This document shows positions 21,117-30,564 of a DNA stretch of 64,000 nt, piece by piece (position 1 is the stretch's first letter; every line of letters starts with the position of its first letter). The notes beneath the pieces were generated by a model. That model was not told where the DNA came from. It saw only the letters and a list, made by a program, of their open reading frames with translations, and searched no databases. This stretch comes from Gracilaria gracilis (taxonomy: Eukaryota > Rhodophyta > Florideophyceae > Gracilariales > Gracilariaceae). The DNA lies in contig JARGSG010000028.1 of the NCBI GenBank assembly GCA_030374805.1, positions 62,001-126,000 of the forward strand, in the 5' to 3' direction. The translations under genes were made by a program, and so were the position numbers.

Positions 21117-22391
21117 CTATTTGTTTATGTACCCGGTAACGAGCACATCGCCGTTTTCGTACACATTGAACGCAGTATGCTCAAGGGAAACAGCTTGATT
21201 CATAATGGGCGCAACTGGCGGATTAGCTAATGGTGTGGGCGAATTAGTTCCGCCAACTATTTTGGGCGCTATGAATGCATACACTTTCTGCACGGCACCG
21301 TCACGAACGGCTTGACTGGCCAGATTTCCACCGCACTCCCAAAGCACGTTAAGACACGACTGTTCATACAAGTAAGCCATGGCATCGTCCGCAGTGAGAC
21401 CTGGTACTTGCTCGAGTTTAACGCCACGTGCAATAAGCTCGGTTGCGAAGGCAGGCCTGCCGTGCGAGGCGTCAGCAAGCACAACGGTTGGAGCAGTCTG
21501 CTGGTGGTTCCACAGCCTAGCGTCGGGCGGGAGTTGCAAATCCCTGGTCATGACGACGCGGAGAGGAGAGAGTTGCTCAAGGCCGTAAGCGTCTAAAGAT
21601 TTGCCGTCCCGAACGGTGAGTCTAGGATCATCGTTGCGCACGGTTTGTCCGCCAACAATAATGGCGTCGACGGAGCGTCGAATTTGTTGCACTCGCAGAC
21701 GAGCGGCTTCACCCGTGACCCACTTGGAGCTGCCGTCAGACGCGGCGATTTTGCCGTCCAGCGTCATGGCGTACTTGAGAATGCCGAATGGGCGCTTGGT
21801 GAGTACCCTGTGAACGAAGCCCTCGTTGAGACGCTGACACAATTGGGCCTCCACGCCGACGGAAACGCGAATTCCTGCCTGCTGCAGCGTTTGAAGGCCG
21901 TTACCGGCCGTACGCGGGTCCGGATCTATGATACCCACGACGACGCGCGCAATGCGTGCGTCCACGAGCGCTTTGGAACATGGAGGCGTGCGGCCGTAAT
22001 GATTGCACGGCTCTAAAGATACATAGGCGGTAGCTCCGGTGACATCGTTACCTCGTTGTGTGGCGTCGTGTAAAGCGTTCACCTCTGCGTGTGCGAAGCC
22101 TGCGCGTTGATGATAGCCTTCTCCTAATAGCTCGCCGCTGGCGGACGTGATGACGCAGCCCACGGGCGGGTTGGGGCGAGTCTGGCCCTCTGCGCGGCGT
22201 GCGAGGTGTACTGCGCGCCGCATGTGCTGCGCGTCGATGGCGGCGCTGGCGGTGCTGGCGGTGCTGGCGGAGCTGGCGCACATACGCGCGCGCGGTGCGC
22301 GCAGCGGGCGCCGCACGCATGGCGCGCGCAGCGCGAGCGGCGGCACAAACGCGCCGCAGGCCGTCGCCTGCGCGCACTCCATCATCATCAT
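21117..22391 (-). CDS. ribD: Bifunctional RibD: pyrimidine deaminase and reductase of riboflavin synthesis
   Basis: 424 residues from the ATG at 22391, the first of four consecutive ATG codons. A further upstream ATG at 22478 would add 29 residues. Residues 1 to about 55 are a plastid transit peptide. The deaminase zinc site is intact: HAEV, then PCNHYGRTPPC. The reductase half begins GILKYAMTLDGKIAASDGSSKWVTG and includes IIVGGQTVRNDDPRLTVRDG. Both halves look catalytically competent. This is the bacterial arrangement; in flowering plants PYRD and PYRR are separate genes whose fused partner domains are degenerate. The enzyme carries out the second and third steps from GTP to riboflavin. Confidence 0.93.
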   Translation of the reverse strand: MMMMECAQATACGAFVPPLALRAPCVRRPLRAPRARMCASSASTASTASAAIDAQHMRRAVHLARRAEGQTRPNPPVGCVITSASGELLGEGYHQRAGFAHAEVNALHDATQRGNDVTGATAYVSLEPCNHYGRTPPCSKALVDARIARVVVGIIDPDPRTAGNGLQTLQQAGIRVSVGVEAQLCQRLNEGFVHRVLTKRPFGILKYAMTLDGKIAASDGSSKWVTGEAARLRVQQIRRSVDAIIVGGQTVRNDDPRLTVRDGKSLDAYGLEQLSPLRVVMTRDLQLPPDARLWNHQQTAPTVVLADASHGRPAFATELIARGVKLEQVPGLTADDAMAYLYEQSCLNVLWECGGNLASQAVRDGAVQKVYAFIAPKIVGGTNSPTPLANPPVAPIMNQAVSLEHTAFNVYENGDVLVTGYINK

Positions 22392-22695
22392 GTGCGAGGC
22401 GATGCGCTCTCTCGCGCGCCAACGATGGGCGCGCAGCCCATCAAGTTCATCGGAATCCGATGAACCCTTCGCTTTCATCCGGCTGTAAGCCGCTGTCAGC
22501 ACGCGGCGCGGAGATCGCGCGTGGCGGCCAACGGCGCGTAACTCTATCTACAGTGAGGTTACTGAAGTTTTGGATATGTGCGCGAGCCACGCGCGGCGCA
22601 AGTGCGCGCGCAGAGCGTGCAGCGCGCCCCTGCACTGCTCTCCGCTACGTTGACGAGTCTGCCTCGCCAGAGCGTAACGATCTGCGCGCGCGCCG

Positions 22696-22733
<38 letters not shown>

Positions 22734-22749
22734 TGCCGAACAGCACACC
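22392..22749. other. Divergent promoter of RibD and the acidic plastid protein
   Basis: 358 GC-rich bases. A (TCG)n tract of about 11 units ends shortly before the ATG at 22750. Confidence 0.5.
22702..22733. repeat. (TCG)n microsatellite in the 5' leader
   Basis: About ten consecutive tcg units stand 17 bases before the ATG of the next gene. Confidence 0.9.
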
Positions 22750-23439
22750 ATGCACGCCGCAGTGGCCTTTGCGGGCACGCCGTTGCCGGCCGTCGCGCCG
22801 CGGCGCGGCGCAAGCGCGGTGCCGCGCTTCACGTGCGCCGCGCGCGCGCCGCGCTGGCGCGTGCCGCCGCCACTGGCCGCCGTCGCCGCCGCCGCGCTGC
22901 TCACCATGGGCGCGCCGTTTGGGCGCGGCGCGCGCTTCCCCGCGCTGGTGGCAGAGGTGCAGGCAAAGGAGCTGCGGTACGACGGGCGCGCCGAGCTGGA
23001 TTCCAAGGAGCGTGCCTTGTCGCTGGCGTTGACTGCGGGCACTTTTGCCACGCTGGGCGTGTGGGCTTGGAAGCAGAACCGGCGCGATGATGAGCTGGAG
23101 GAGGTGCGAATAAAGGACGAGGTGGAGAGGTTGGAGAAGCTGAGACAGGAGTTTATGGACGTGGAGGAGGATGAGGATGCTATGGATGACGAGGATTTGC
23201 TGGCCAGTTTGAGGGAGAGATTGGGCGAGGATGGACGTCGCGCGGAGAACGATGGCGACGCCGAGGGCGACGCCGAGGAAGGGGAGGGAGAGCCCGATGC
23301 TGATAGTGCTACCGCTGTTATGGATAAGGATAAGGATGATGGAGATGCAGCTAGTTCCGAATCGCTTGATATGCTCAAGAGGATGTGGGAAGCTACTGAT
23401 GATGATCCTAAACGCGACGACAAACCTGCACCTACTTAA
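22750..23439 (+). CDS. Predicted plastid membrane protein with a long acidic tail, function unknown
   Basis: 229 residues. The first 45 or so are Ala/Pro/Arg-rich transit-like sequence; then an apolar Ala/Leu stretch (PPLAAVAAAALLTMGAPFG) that may be a thylakoid signal or membrane helix. A second apolar segment (ALSLALTAGTFATLGVWAW) at about 97-115 is followed by KQNRRDDELEEVRIKDEVERLEKLRQEF, a likely coiled coil. The last 80 residues are mostly Asp/Glu with almost no structure-forming residues. A helix followed by a charged coiled coil suggests an anchored scaffold. I recognise no family. Confidence 0.65.
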   Translation: MHAAVAFAGTPLPAVAPRRGASAVPRFTCAARAPRWRVPPPLAAVAAAALLTMGAPFGRGARFPALVAEVQAKELRYDGRAELDSKERALSLALTAGTFATLGVWAWKQNRRDDELEEVRIKDEVERLEKLRQEFMDVEEDEDAMDDEDLLASLRERLGEDGRRAENDGDAEGDAEEGEGEPDADSATAVMDKDKDDGDAASSESLDMLKRMWEATDDDPKRDDKPAPT

Positions 23440-23857
23440 ACATGCGCTTTGCCTTTGATCAATCGATGCTTTCAAAACACCACGCTTTCACTTGTTTCAC
23501 TTTTGTTCCATGCTGTGCGTTTTATAAGCTGCTCTTGCGTTTTATACAACAACCGCCAACCTCAAACGTTCACCTTCAATGCTAATCCTAGACGCGTGGA
23601 AAAGGGGGCCTCATGGCGTGATGCGAGGAGCCCCGCAATAAACATATACATTATATGTCATCATGTACAACAGGCCCACCATACTAATCCGTAACATGTG
23701 CTCTTTTCCCGTCGGAGCAAACGCGCTCCCTTTGGGTCCTTCTTTGCCACCGTGCTTACAAACGTACCAGCTCCGAGCTGATCGCAACTTTTTCGAGGGT
23801 GTGCACCATAATTTTGCAACAGCTTCGCAGCTGCCAGTGCATAAAGTTATCTGTGTG
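23440..23857. other. Convergent 3' spacer
   Basis: 418 bases between the acidic protein and the sterol reductase. No feature recognised. Confidence 0.5.
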
Positions 23858-25106
23858 TTAGTACACGAACGGAACCATACGGTAAGGAACAAGTCTACAA
23901 TAGTCGTCCCACAAAGACTTGTACTTGTGTGAGCATCGCTCATCGTCGCGTTTTTCGCGATGAACGGTGAGCAGGAGCAGGTAAATAAAGTAAAAGTACG
24001 GCAGAGAAGAGCAGCATCCGCACGGAAGACAGAACGACATGGCCAGCAGTAAATCACCAGTGTAGTTGAGATGTCGAGCGATTCCCCAAAACCCAGACGC
24101 CAGCAGCTTGCCACCGACGGTTATAGCAGGCTTGCCCCAGATAAAGGCGTTGGGGTTCGTCTTGAACTGGTGCTTTTGAGAGTTGGCTCCGCGGAAGATG
24201 GCAAACCCCGTGGTGAAGGCGATGAGGATCACAATGGCATTCCAGTATGACAGAGGCGTTGTGTCGTTTAACAAGAAGAAGTTTTGTACACTGCAGCGTG
24301 GCTGTTGTTAGAAGGCTGTTTCGTTTTCTGTTGCAGCACGTGTGTTTTCGAAGAAAGGCGGAGCGAACATACCTGAAAGCGAACACAATGAACACATAAT
24401 CTCCCCAAACTAGCATGAGTCCAAAATGCTCCGCAATAATATCCCAAGTCGAGACGATCTTGGTCTCATGCACGAAATAATCCCATATATACCAAGCAGT
24501 GGTGATCTGATACAGCATCATTCTGCCGCTAATAAAGCCCAACGTCTCGTATTGCTTGGCGACAAACGAAAGGTTGACAATCAACCAGCCGCACATGGAA
24601 GGCCTATACGAAAAGAACTTGAGATTGACGCCAAACAAGAAAGGGTTCAACTCGGACCCCATGACGAAATCGGCCAGCACGGAGCGCGGCTTGAGCCAGT
24701 TTGGCGGCCTCGACAGCCTGCCCTTGACGAACAGATACGCACTGAGAACAAAGGCAAAGACATTGGTAGCAACAAACAGCTCGGCATAGTGATCAGCCAC
24801 CCAGGTAGACGGCACATAGCCGTGCCACACGGAGATGGCCAGCATGGTCACGACAAAGCCAGTGAGCAACAAGCCATTGCACTTGTACTGCAGACGCGAG
24901 CCGTCCGAAAGCGGAGCGCCCAGCTGGATCTTGCCCGGAAGAAAGGCGCCCAGCACGGCGAGCGAGGCGACGTACGACAGCAAGGCGACGTAGATGCGCG
25001 CCGGGGGCAGCGACAGATTCAACGAAGGGACGAGCGGGATGAAATCGCGCGCGAGAATGAGCGCGGCGAACGCGCATAGAAGCAGATAGCCGTGCGTCCA
25101 ACGCAT
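23858..25106 (-). CDS. ERG24: Delta-14 sterol reductase (ERG24/FACKEL family), two exons
   Basis: Exon 1 is 25106-24373, exon 2 is 24290-23858, joined across an 82-base intron. The spliced product is 388 residues with many membrane helices. Family marks: ELNPFLFGVNLKFFSYRPSMCGWLIVNLSF, EHFGLMLVWGDYVF, then across the junction FAFSVQNFFLLND, and FRGANSQKHQFKTNP, LLASGFWGIARHLNYTGDLLLAMSFCLPCG, REKRDDERCSHKY, ending RMVPFVY. The NPNAFIWG context and C-terminal RMVPFVY favour the delta-14 (ERG24, TM7SF2) over the delta-7 (DHCR7) branch. The enzyme saturates the C14-15 bond after CYP51 demethylation, in the ER. Confidence 0.9.
24291..24372 (-). other. Spliceosomal intron in the sterol reductase
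   Basis: 82 bases, 5' end gtatgt after exon AG, 3' end gctgcag, phase 2. Splicing restores a conserved continuous protein across frames that otherwise end, which supports the boundaries strongly. Confidence 0.9.
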
Positions 25107-25647
25107 GGTGAAGGCCCAAGCGAAAGAACGACGGTGAGGAGCGCAGCAGCGAAGAGCAAGGCGATCACATCAGATGATCATCGCAATCGGGACGGGCACG
25201 CGGCGTGCGTTGGCGCACGACGGCTACTGCGGCGCAGGCAGGGTTGACACGAGCCAATCGGGCGGCGGCGGCGGATGTGGCGCACGCAGAGGGCACTCGG
25301 GTAGCCTCGCACCGACGTGGCGCTTGAGCTCCTCCTACTGTACGATGATCTGCAGCAAACAAATGTTCGCCATGTGATGGCGGCTTCCGCCCTCGCGCGC
25401 TCAGCGCCTCCGCTCGCGTTTTTTCCAAATCATTTGGGTGGCTCGCAGCCGCAGCCGCAGCCGCAGCCGCCGCCCCCGTCCAGACCAGAGACGGCGCGCT
25501 GCAACCAGCGGCGCGCTCTGCCAGCCATGAGCTGCAGCGCCACGCGCGGATTTAAAGCTGCGAGCCGCCGCGCGCCATCCGCCTCCGTCGTGGACACATC
25601 GTCTCCGTCCGCGCCGTCGTCGTCCGTCCGCGCCGCCGCCCGTCGCC
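25107..25647. other. Divergent promoter of the sterol reductase and the SGNH-like gene
   Basis: 541 bases. Carries GTTGGCGC at 25209-25216 and a (GCAGCC)n run near 25446-25470. Confidence 0.5.
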
Positions 25648-26451
25648 ATGGCAGTGTTCGCCACCCTGCTCAACGCGCTCTCCACGCTGTACTTGTACGT
25701 GCGCATCGCGTTACACCGCGTGCTGCTCTTCATCTCGCAGACCATCGAGTACCGCACCGCGCCGGTGAAGCGCGAGTTTCACCGCACCGTGCTGCTGCTG
25801 GGCGACGGCACTGCGGAGGGTGTTGGTGATTCCTTTGGTCATACCGGCTTGTGTTCGCGCTTGAACGCGCTCATCAGGAAGGAGCGCGACCAGTCGGGGC
25901 TTCGCATGGTGTGGAGCGTCTTGACTTGCGGCCGCATTTTCACCAAGGCTGCTGATTGGCAGCCTGTTGGCGACCAGAGTCGCACCTTGTTTCACCGCCT
26001 GGTCAAGAAGAGGATGTTTGTGCACGCTAATGTGGTCGTCTTGTTGTTTGGAATGCATGATGATATGGCTGATCCGCAGTTACCGAACCACATCGCCGAC
26101 ATTGCCCGAGCCGTCGCCTTGTTAGGGAAGCACGTCGTGGTCGCCACTTTGCCCAACTACTATCCGCACCAAGACGAACGGTATGCGACCATCGTCGCCG
26201 CCAACCAGAAGCTAAAGCGCCTGATAAAACAGGTTGCGGAAGAAGTGAAGCCGTCGCGAATCTCGGTCACATGTGATGTCGATACGTCTAAGACAACGTG
26301 TATGGGCGCTCACACCAGCACGCAGTACAACGACTTTTTCACTCTCAACGGCAATGGCTACCGTCTGTTTTCGCGAGACGTGTACGAACAGCTTGTATTC
26401 GCCGCCAAGCGCGTGGAATGGTCGTATTGGAAGGACAAAATCCCCATGTAG
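25648..26451 (+). CDS. SGNH-hydrolase-fold protein lacking the catalytic residues
   Basis: 267 residues with an N-terminal apolar stretch (about 3-30; signal anchor). The fold blocks are in the right order: block I reads LLLGDGTAEGVGDSFG (52-54 is GDG, not GDS), block III reads LLFGMHDDM (H137 where the catalytic-site Asn normally stands), and block V reads DFFTLNGNGYRLFS (D229 kept, but T232 where the catalytic His normally stands). An internal VVVATLPNYYP strand fits the Rossmann-like core. With Ser, Asn and His all replaced it cannot work by the usual mechanism. It may be a binding protein. The family assignment is inferred from block spacing. Confidence 0.6.
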   Translation: MAVFATLLNALSTLYLYVRIALHRVLLFISQTIEYRTAPVKREFHRTVLLLGDGTAEGVGDSFGHTGLCSRLNALIRKERDQSGLRMVWSVLTCGRIFTKAADWQPVGDQSRTLFHRLVKKRMFVHANVVVLLFGMHDDMADPQLPNHIADIARAVALLGKHVVVATLPNYYPHQDERYATIVAANQKLKRLIKQVAEEVKPSRISVTCDVDTSKTTCMGAHTSTQYNDFFTLNGNGYRLFSRDVYEQLVFAAKRVEWSYWKDKIPM

Positions 26452-26482
26452 ATACTGTGCTTGTATACTGGTAAAGCGCTGC

Positions 26483-27151
26483 TTATTCACGTTTACGCTG
26501 TACATGTTTCGTTGGAGCTCTTAACACGCGTTTGATCTCAATATGCTCATCGCTCAAATCGTCGCCGTCAAGTCGTCGATCCTCAGCATGCATATCCTCC
26601 ATCTCCCCTTCACGCACGCTGTGCACGACGCTGTCATCTCGCAGTCGATTGCGCAGCATGGCCACGCGTCGTTCCAACCGCCGTTGCGCCACCTGTTCGT
26701 AAAAGTCGGTAGCGTCGCGCAACTCCTGTGTGACAGTCTCTTGATCGCGATCAATAGCGTCAACACGCGCCTCAAAACGCGCCAGCTCGGACATCAGCAG
26801 CGCCTCCTCGTCCTCGCGTTCGCGCTGCAACTCGCGCGCGTCCTCTGCGCGCGTGCGCGCGCGCTTGCGCGGACTCACCGCGTCTGCGAAACGCACGCGC
26901 TTCTTCGCGGCTGCGAGGGGCGCGGGGGATGGCTGTGGCGCGACGGGCGCCGGGGAGGAGGAGGACGACGACGACGACGACGACGAAGCGTCGTCGTACG
27001 CCGTGAGCGGGCGAATGGCAGCGCGACGCGGCTTGGGGGAAGAGTGCTTGGGGACACGGACGCCGTCGGCGGTGGTGACAGCGTTCACCTGGAAGCCGTC
27101 GTCAGACGAAGAATCGTCGTCTTCGTCATGGCGCTGCGTCGCGGCCGGCAT
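26483..27151 (-). CDS. Coiled-coil nuclear-type protein with a PP1-docking RVxF motif, unknown
   Basis: 222 residues from ATG 27151. Order: an acidic start (DEDDDSSSDDGF), a Ser run of 11 encoded by a tct/tcg-type repeat, Pro-rich spacer, then KKRVRFADAVSPRKRART, in which KRVRF fits the RVxF consensus for docking to protein phosphatase 1 and the rest could be a nuclear localisation signal. Residues about 115-190 are predicted helical coiled coil (ELQREREDEEALLMSELARFE). No catalytic domain. It is convergent with the SGNH-like gene with 31 bases between stops. The ATG is the first internal one; a 31-codon extension upstream is Ala-rich. Confidence 0.55.
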   Translation of the reverse strand: MPAATQRHDEDDDSSSDDGFQVNAVTTADGVRVPKHSSPKPRRAAIRPLTAYDDASSSSSSSSSSSPAPVAPQPSPAPLAAAKKRVRFADAVSPRKRARTRAEDARELQREREDEEALLMSELARFEARVDAIDRDQETVTQELRDATDFYEQVAQRRLERRVAMLRNRLRDDSVVHSVREGEMEDMHAEDRRLDGDDLSDEHIEIKRVLRAPTKHVQRKRE

Positions 27152-27636
27152 CGCTCGCCCAGCAGCACCAGCAGCAGCAGCACCAGCAGCAGCAGCCGTC
27201 CGAGCGCTCGGCCGAGGTGGCGCAGAACTGCGCGGTGCTCTCAAGGACGTCGCTCACGCGCTCGCTCGGCCAAATAATTGAGCGCGCACATGATTGGCGC
27301 GCGTCCATTGGCGCGCGGCGCAACGGGCCGGTGGCGGGGCGGCAGGTGGCGGCACGCGGTTGGTGCGGGAGCCAACAGCGATGACAACGGACCGTCACAG
27401 GCGGCGTGCTGGCAGCCAACGGGGGGCGCTGTGTTCGTTTGTGGCGCGTTAGCTGTTCGGAAACACGGACGACTCGCCTCATCGCTTCATCGACCGCTGT
27501 CGCCAAAGCAGAGCAGTCGCGTCTTGCAAGCCGCGCGCGGCCGCCCCCGTCTCTCCGCTTCGCGTCGTCCGTCGCCTCCCACCTCCCGCCCTTGCCGCCG
27601 GTCTGGCGCGTTGCCAGCGCATAGCCATTCGGCAGC
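27152..27636. other. Divergent promoter of the RVxF gene and Rab18
   Basis: 485 bases. Two ATTGGCGC words lie at 27293-27300 and 27307-27314, 14 bases apart in the same orientation. Confidence 0.5.
27293..27314 (+). promoter_or_regulatory. Paired ATTGGCGC words in a divergent promoter
   Basis: Two copies 14 bases apart, both continuing gcgcg. The same heptamer recurs in several other promoters of this island. It resembles an E2F half-site, but the factor is unknown. Confidence 0.4.
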
Positions 27637-28437
27637 ATGGAGTTTGATGAGACGTTTAAGATTCTTCTTGTGGGCGATAGCGGTGTTGGAAAGTCCAGCA
27701 TTCTGTTACGCTTCACGGATGATGTGTTTGAACCTATGCAACCTACCATTGGCGTCGATTTCAAGGTCAAGGCTTTCAAGGTGGATCATCGTCGCGTCAA
27801 GATGACTATTTGGGATACGTACGCTTTCTCTCTCTCACTTTATCCTGCGTTTGTTTCGCTTGCCTTGCTTTTTGCGTGCTTCTGACACCTGTTCTCTGTG
27901 CATTTGCTCGCGTCCGATCTGTAGTGCCGGTCAAGAACGCTTTCGAACGCTCACCAGTGCCTATTACGTAAGTAAATCACCTAGTTCCTGCTATCTGCAT
28001 CTGCCGTCAAATCGCGCTAACTCCAACCTAAAACTACCTTCCACACTTCCACACAGCGAGGAGCCCACGGTGTCATCTTAGTATACGACGTCTCAAAACG
28101 AGAGACCTTTGAAGCCCTCAAAGAAGTATGGCTCAAAGAAGTAGCAATGTATAGTACCAGACCAGCCGCCGTCAAAATGGTCGTCGGAAACAAGGTCGAT
28201 ATCGAACAACGACAAGTGTCTCGAGAAGAAGGTCTAGAATTTGCTCGTCAACAAAGTACCCTCTTCGTCGAATCAAGCGCCAAGACCGCCACCGGTGTAC
28301 AACAAACCTTCGAAGAACTGCTACGGAAGATTCTAGAGACCCCTCAATTATGCGCTTCGGACAGTTCTGCAGCCGCTAATATCAGACCTTCGGCTGATAA
28401 CACCTCTTCGTCGTATGCAGAGAGTTGCTCATGTTAA
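27637..28437 (+). CDS. RAB18: Rab18-type small GTPase, three exons
   Basis: Exons 27637-27818, 27925-27967 and 28057-28437 give 201 residues. G1 is GDSGVGKSS, the effector loop has [12 protein letters not shown]3 is [23 protein letters not shown]4 is GNKVD, and the C-terminus is CSC, a double prenylation signal. Introns of 106 and 89 bases begin gtacgc and gtaagt and end tgtag and cacag. Each junction rebuilds a conserved Rab segment (WDT-AGQE and YY-RGAHG), which fixes the boundaries. Rab18/RabC proteins act at ER and lipid-droplet membranes. It is one of two intron-containing genes here. Confidence 0.93.
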
Positions 28438-28704
28438 CAACTTTTATAATTTGCACATAGACGTTTCTTTCGTTCTTCCTTCTTTCCCTCTCTTGCTCCC
28501 TCGTCGTTTTCAGCACTCCTACAATATTCTACGCTTCCACGCAGATTCAAACACCGCAACCGCTGTATACGTCGTCGTTCACAAACAAATTAGTTGCAAA
28601 ACGACAAAAGCAACACTACTGTGTTTACGATTATTCCTCTCAAACATGAACAACCCAGTTACATACCAAACCCCCAAACCTAACCAAACACACTTTCCAA
28701 CCCA

Positions 28705-30180
28705 TTATGCCCCCTGCAACACCTTTCGCAGTTTTTCCATAGTAGCCAAATCCCCTTTGCTCAAACTATACAACATAGCCTCTTCCTCAGCTACTGAATA
28801 CGCGCCAAGATCCGAAACACTCATTCCAAATTCCTCACATTCACGACGTCGGTTCTTGTTCCAGAACGAATTGGGCAAGATCTTAGACTTGTCACACCGA
28901 TCCTTGTACTTGCCAGCAATCGAAACAACCTCATCAAGCAGCCCCATTTCCAATGTAGTCGGCTCCAATCCCAAGCTCTTAAACTTGCGGTTGGCCACAT
29001 CAAGTTCATTCTCGGCCGATTCGTTTCGCGGATTGCTAATGTTCTTCACCTCACAGCCAGTCTTGTCCGAGATCAACTTGGCAAGATCTCGAACGCGATG
29101 CGTCTCAGCCACTTGATTGAAGATCTCCACCTGCGCGCCTGGCTGTGGCGGGTTAGCAATGGCCAGACTAATGCATCTAGCGGTATCTTGAATGTGGATA
29201 AACGCTCTGGTCTGACCGCCAGTTCCGTACACCGTGAGCGGAACGCCGAGCGCAGCCTGCATGAGGAAGCGATTCAACACGGTTCCGTAGTCGGAATCGT
29301 AGTCAAATCGATTGATGAGACGTTCATCGCGTCGAGTTTGTGCAGTGTTGGTGCCCCATACAATGCCCTGATGCAAATCGGTGATGCGAAGAGAATCGTT
29401 CTTCTGATAGAACTGGAAGAGAATCTGGTCCAGACATTTGGTGGCATGATACACCGAGCCAGGATACGATGGATGTAAGATACGAGATTGTCTTCCTCCT
29501 GGGAGTACGACGTTGATGTAACCCTCCGGAATCTCGCCACCAGAAGTTCCATACCCATACACACCCATAGTGCCGAGATGAACAACGTGAATATCCAACG
29601 CGGATTCAACAATGGCAGCAAGCAGATTATGAGTACCGCTGACATTGTTATCGACTGTATATCTCTTCTGACGGCTTCCCTTCATGGAATACGGAGCAGC
29701 GCGCTGCTCTGCGAAGTGGACGACAGCATCAGGCTTCTCTCGCAATAGTAGCTCCAACAGTTTGTCATACTCATGTGCCACGTCCAAATACACAAAACGC
29801 ACATCCCTTCCAGATACGCTTCTCCAGGTGAGCAGACGCTCACTCATGCTCTGGATGGGGGTGAGCGAGTCACACTCCAACTCGAGATCAATCTTGCGGC
29901 GCGACAGATTGTCGACGATGATGACATCATGACCCATCTCACTGAGATGCAAAGTTGTAGGCCAGCCACAAAAGCCATCACCTCCTAACACGATGATCTT
30001 CTTCCTCTCCACAGATTGCACGCCGTTAGTCGACGCGGACATACGCCATGAAAGCGTGCCATCTCGTACAGAACGTCGACGTGATGATACAAGCGGCGCA
30101 CGCACACGAGTGCCACAGAATGCCGAGCGCGATTGCGCCCGACAAGACACAAACGGCGAAACAGAAGTGACGAAAGCCAT
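28705..30180 (-). CDS. SQD1: UDP-sulfoquinovose synthase
   Basis: 491 residues from ATG 30180 (upstream frame is open but has no SQD1-like features). The first 60 or so residues form a transit peptide. The NAD-binding loop is GGDGFCGWPTTLHLSEMGH. The extended SDR active site is LGTMGVYG and YHATK. SQD1-specific stretches include FAEQRAAPYSMKG, GIVWGTNTAQT and VYGTGGQTRAFIHIQDTARC. The enzyme makes UDP-sulfoquinovose from UDP-glucose and sulfite in the plastid stroma, the committed step to the thylakoid sulfolipid SQDG. The open frame is continuous and of usual length. Confidence 0.96.
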   Translation of the reverse strand: MAFVTSVSPFVSCRAQSRSAFCGTRVRAPLVSSRRRSVRDGTLSWRMSASTNGVQSVERKKIIVLGGDGFCGWPTTLHLSEMGHDVIIVDNLSRRKIDLELECDSLTPIQSMSERLLTWRSVSGRDVRFVYLDVAHEYDKLLELLLREKPDAVVHFAEQRAAPYSMKGSRQKRYTVDNNVSGTHNLLAAIVESALDIHVVHLGTMGVYGYGTSGGEIPEGYINVVLPGGRQSRILHPSYPGSVYHATKCLDQILFQFYQKNDSLRITDLHQGIVWGTNTAQTRRDERLINRFDYDSDYGTVLNRFLMQAALGVPLTVYGTGGQTRAFIHIQDTARCISLAIANPPQPGAQVEIFNQVAETHRVRDLAKLISDKTGCEVKNISNPRNESAENELDVANRKFKSLGLEPTTLEMGLLDEVVSIAGKYKDRCDKSKILPNSFWNKNRRRECEEFGMSVSDLGAYSVAEEEAMLYSLSKGDLATMEKLRKVLQGA

Positions 30181-30564
30181 GTGGTGAACGAAATGAAGCG
30201 AGGAACAGAAACGACGACGGCTGTGCGTTTGGTGCCGCGGTCGTGGAGGTCTGCTCCAAAGACTGAGCGCTCGAAGCGCACGCGCGACGTACGGCTGTTG
30301 CGATGCGCTCAAGTCGACGGTGGACGATAGCGTAGCGGCATACATGACACTTGGCGCGACGCAGATGGCCACCATGCGCATCGCCGCGACGTGGGGACGG
30401 CTGATTGGGGCGATTGGAAATGAGTTCGATTCGGTGCTTGGACTTTCCGTTTGGCGCGCGGCGTCTCCGACAGCCGCCATGAGGCGGCTGTCTTGTCTAC
30501 GCTCAAGTCAGACTCTCTAGCTAGAGATAAGTTACACAGCTTGCTTTACTCGCTTTCACTCGCA
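30181..30564. other. Upstream region of SQD1
   Basis: 384 bases. TTGGCGC occurs at 30351-30357 and TTTGGCGC at 30450-30457. Confidence 0.5.

Noticed and set aside
30181..30480. 100-residue extension of SQD1
   Set aside because: The upstream part lacks SQD1 features and the ATG at 30180 starts a typical transit peptide.
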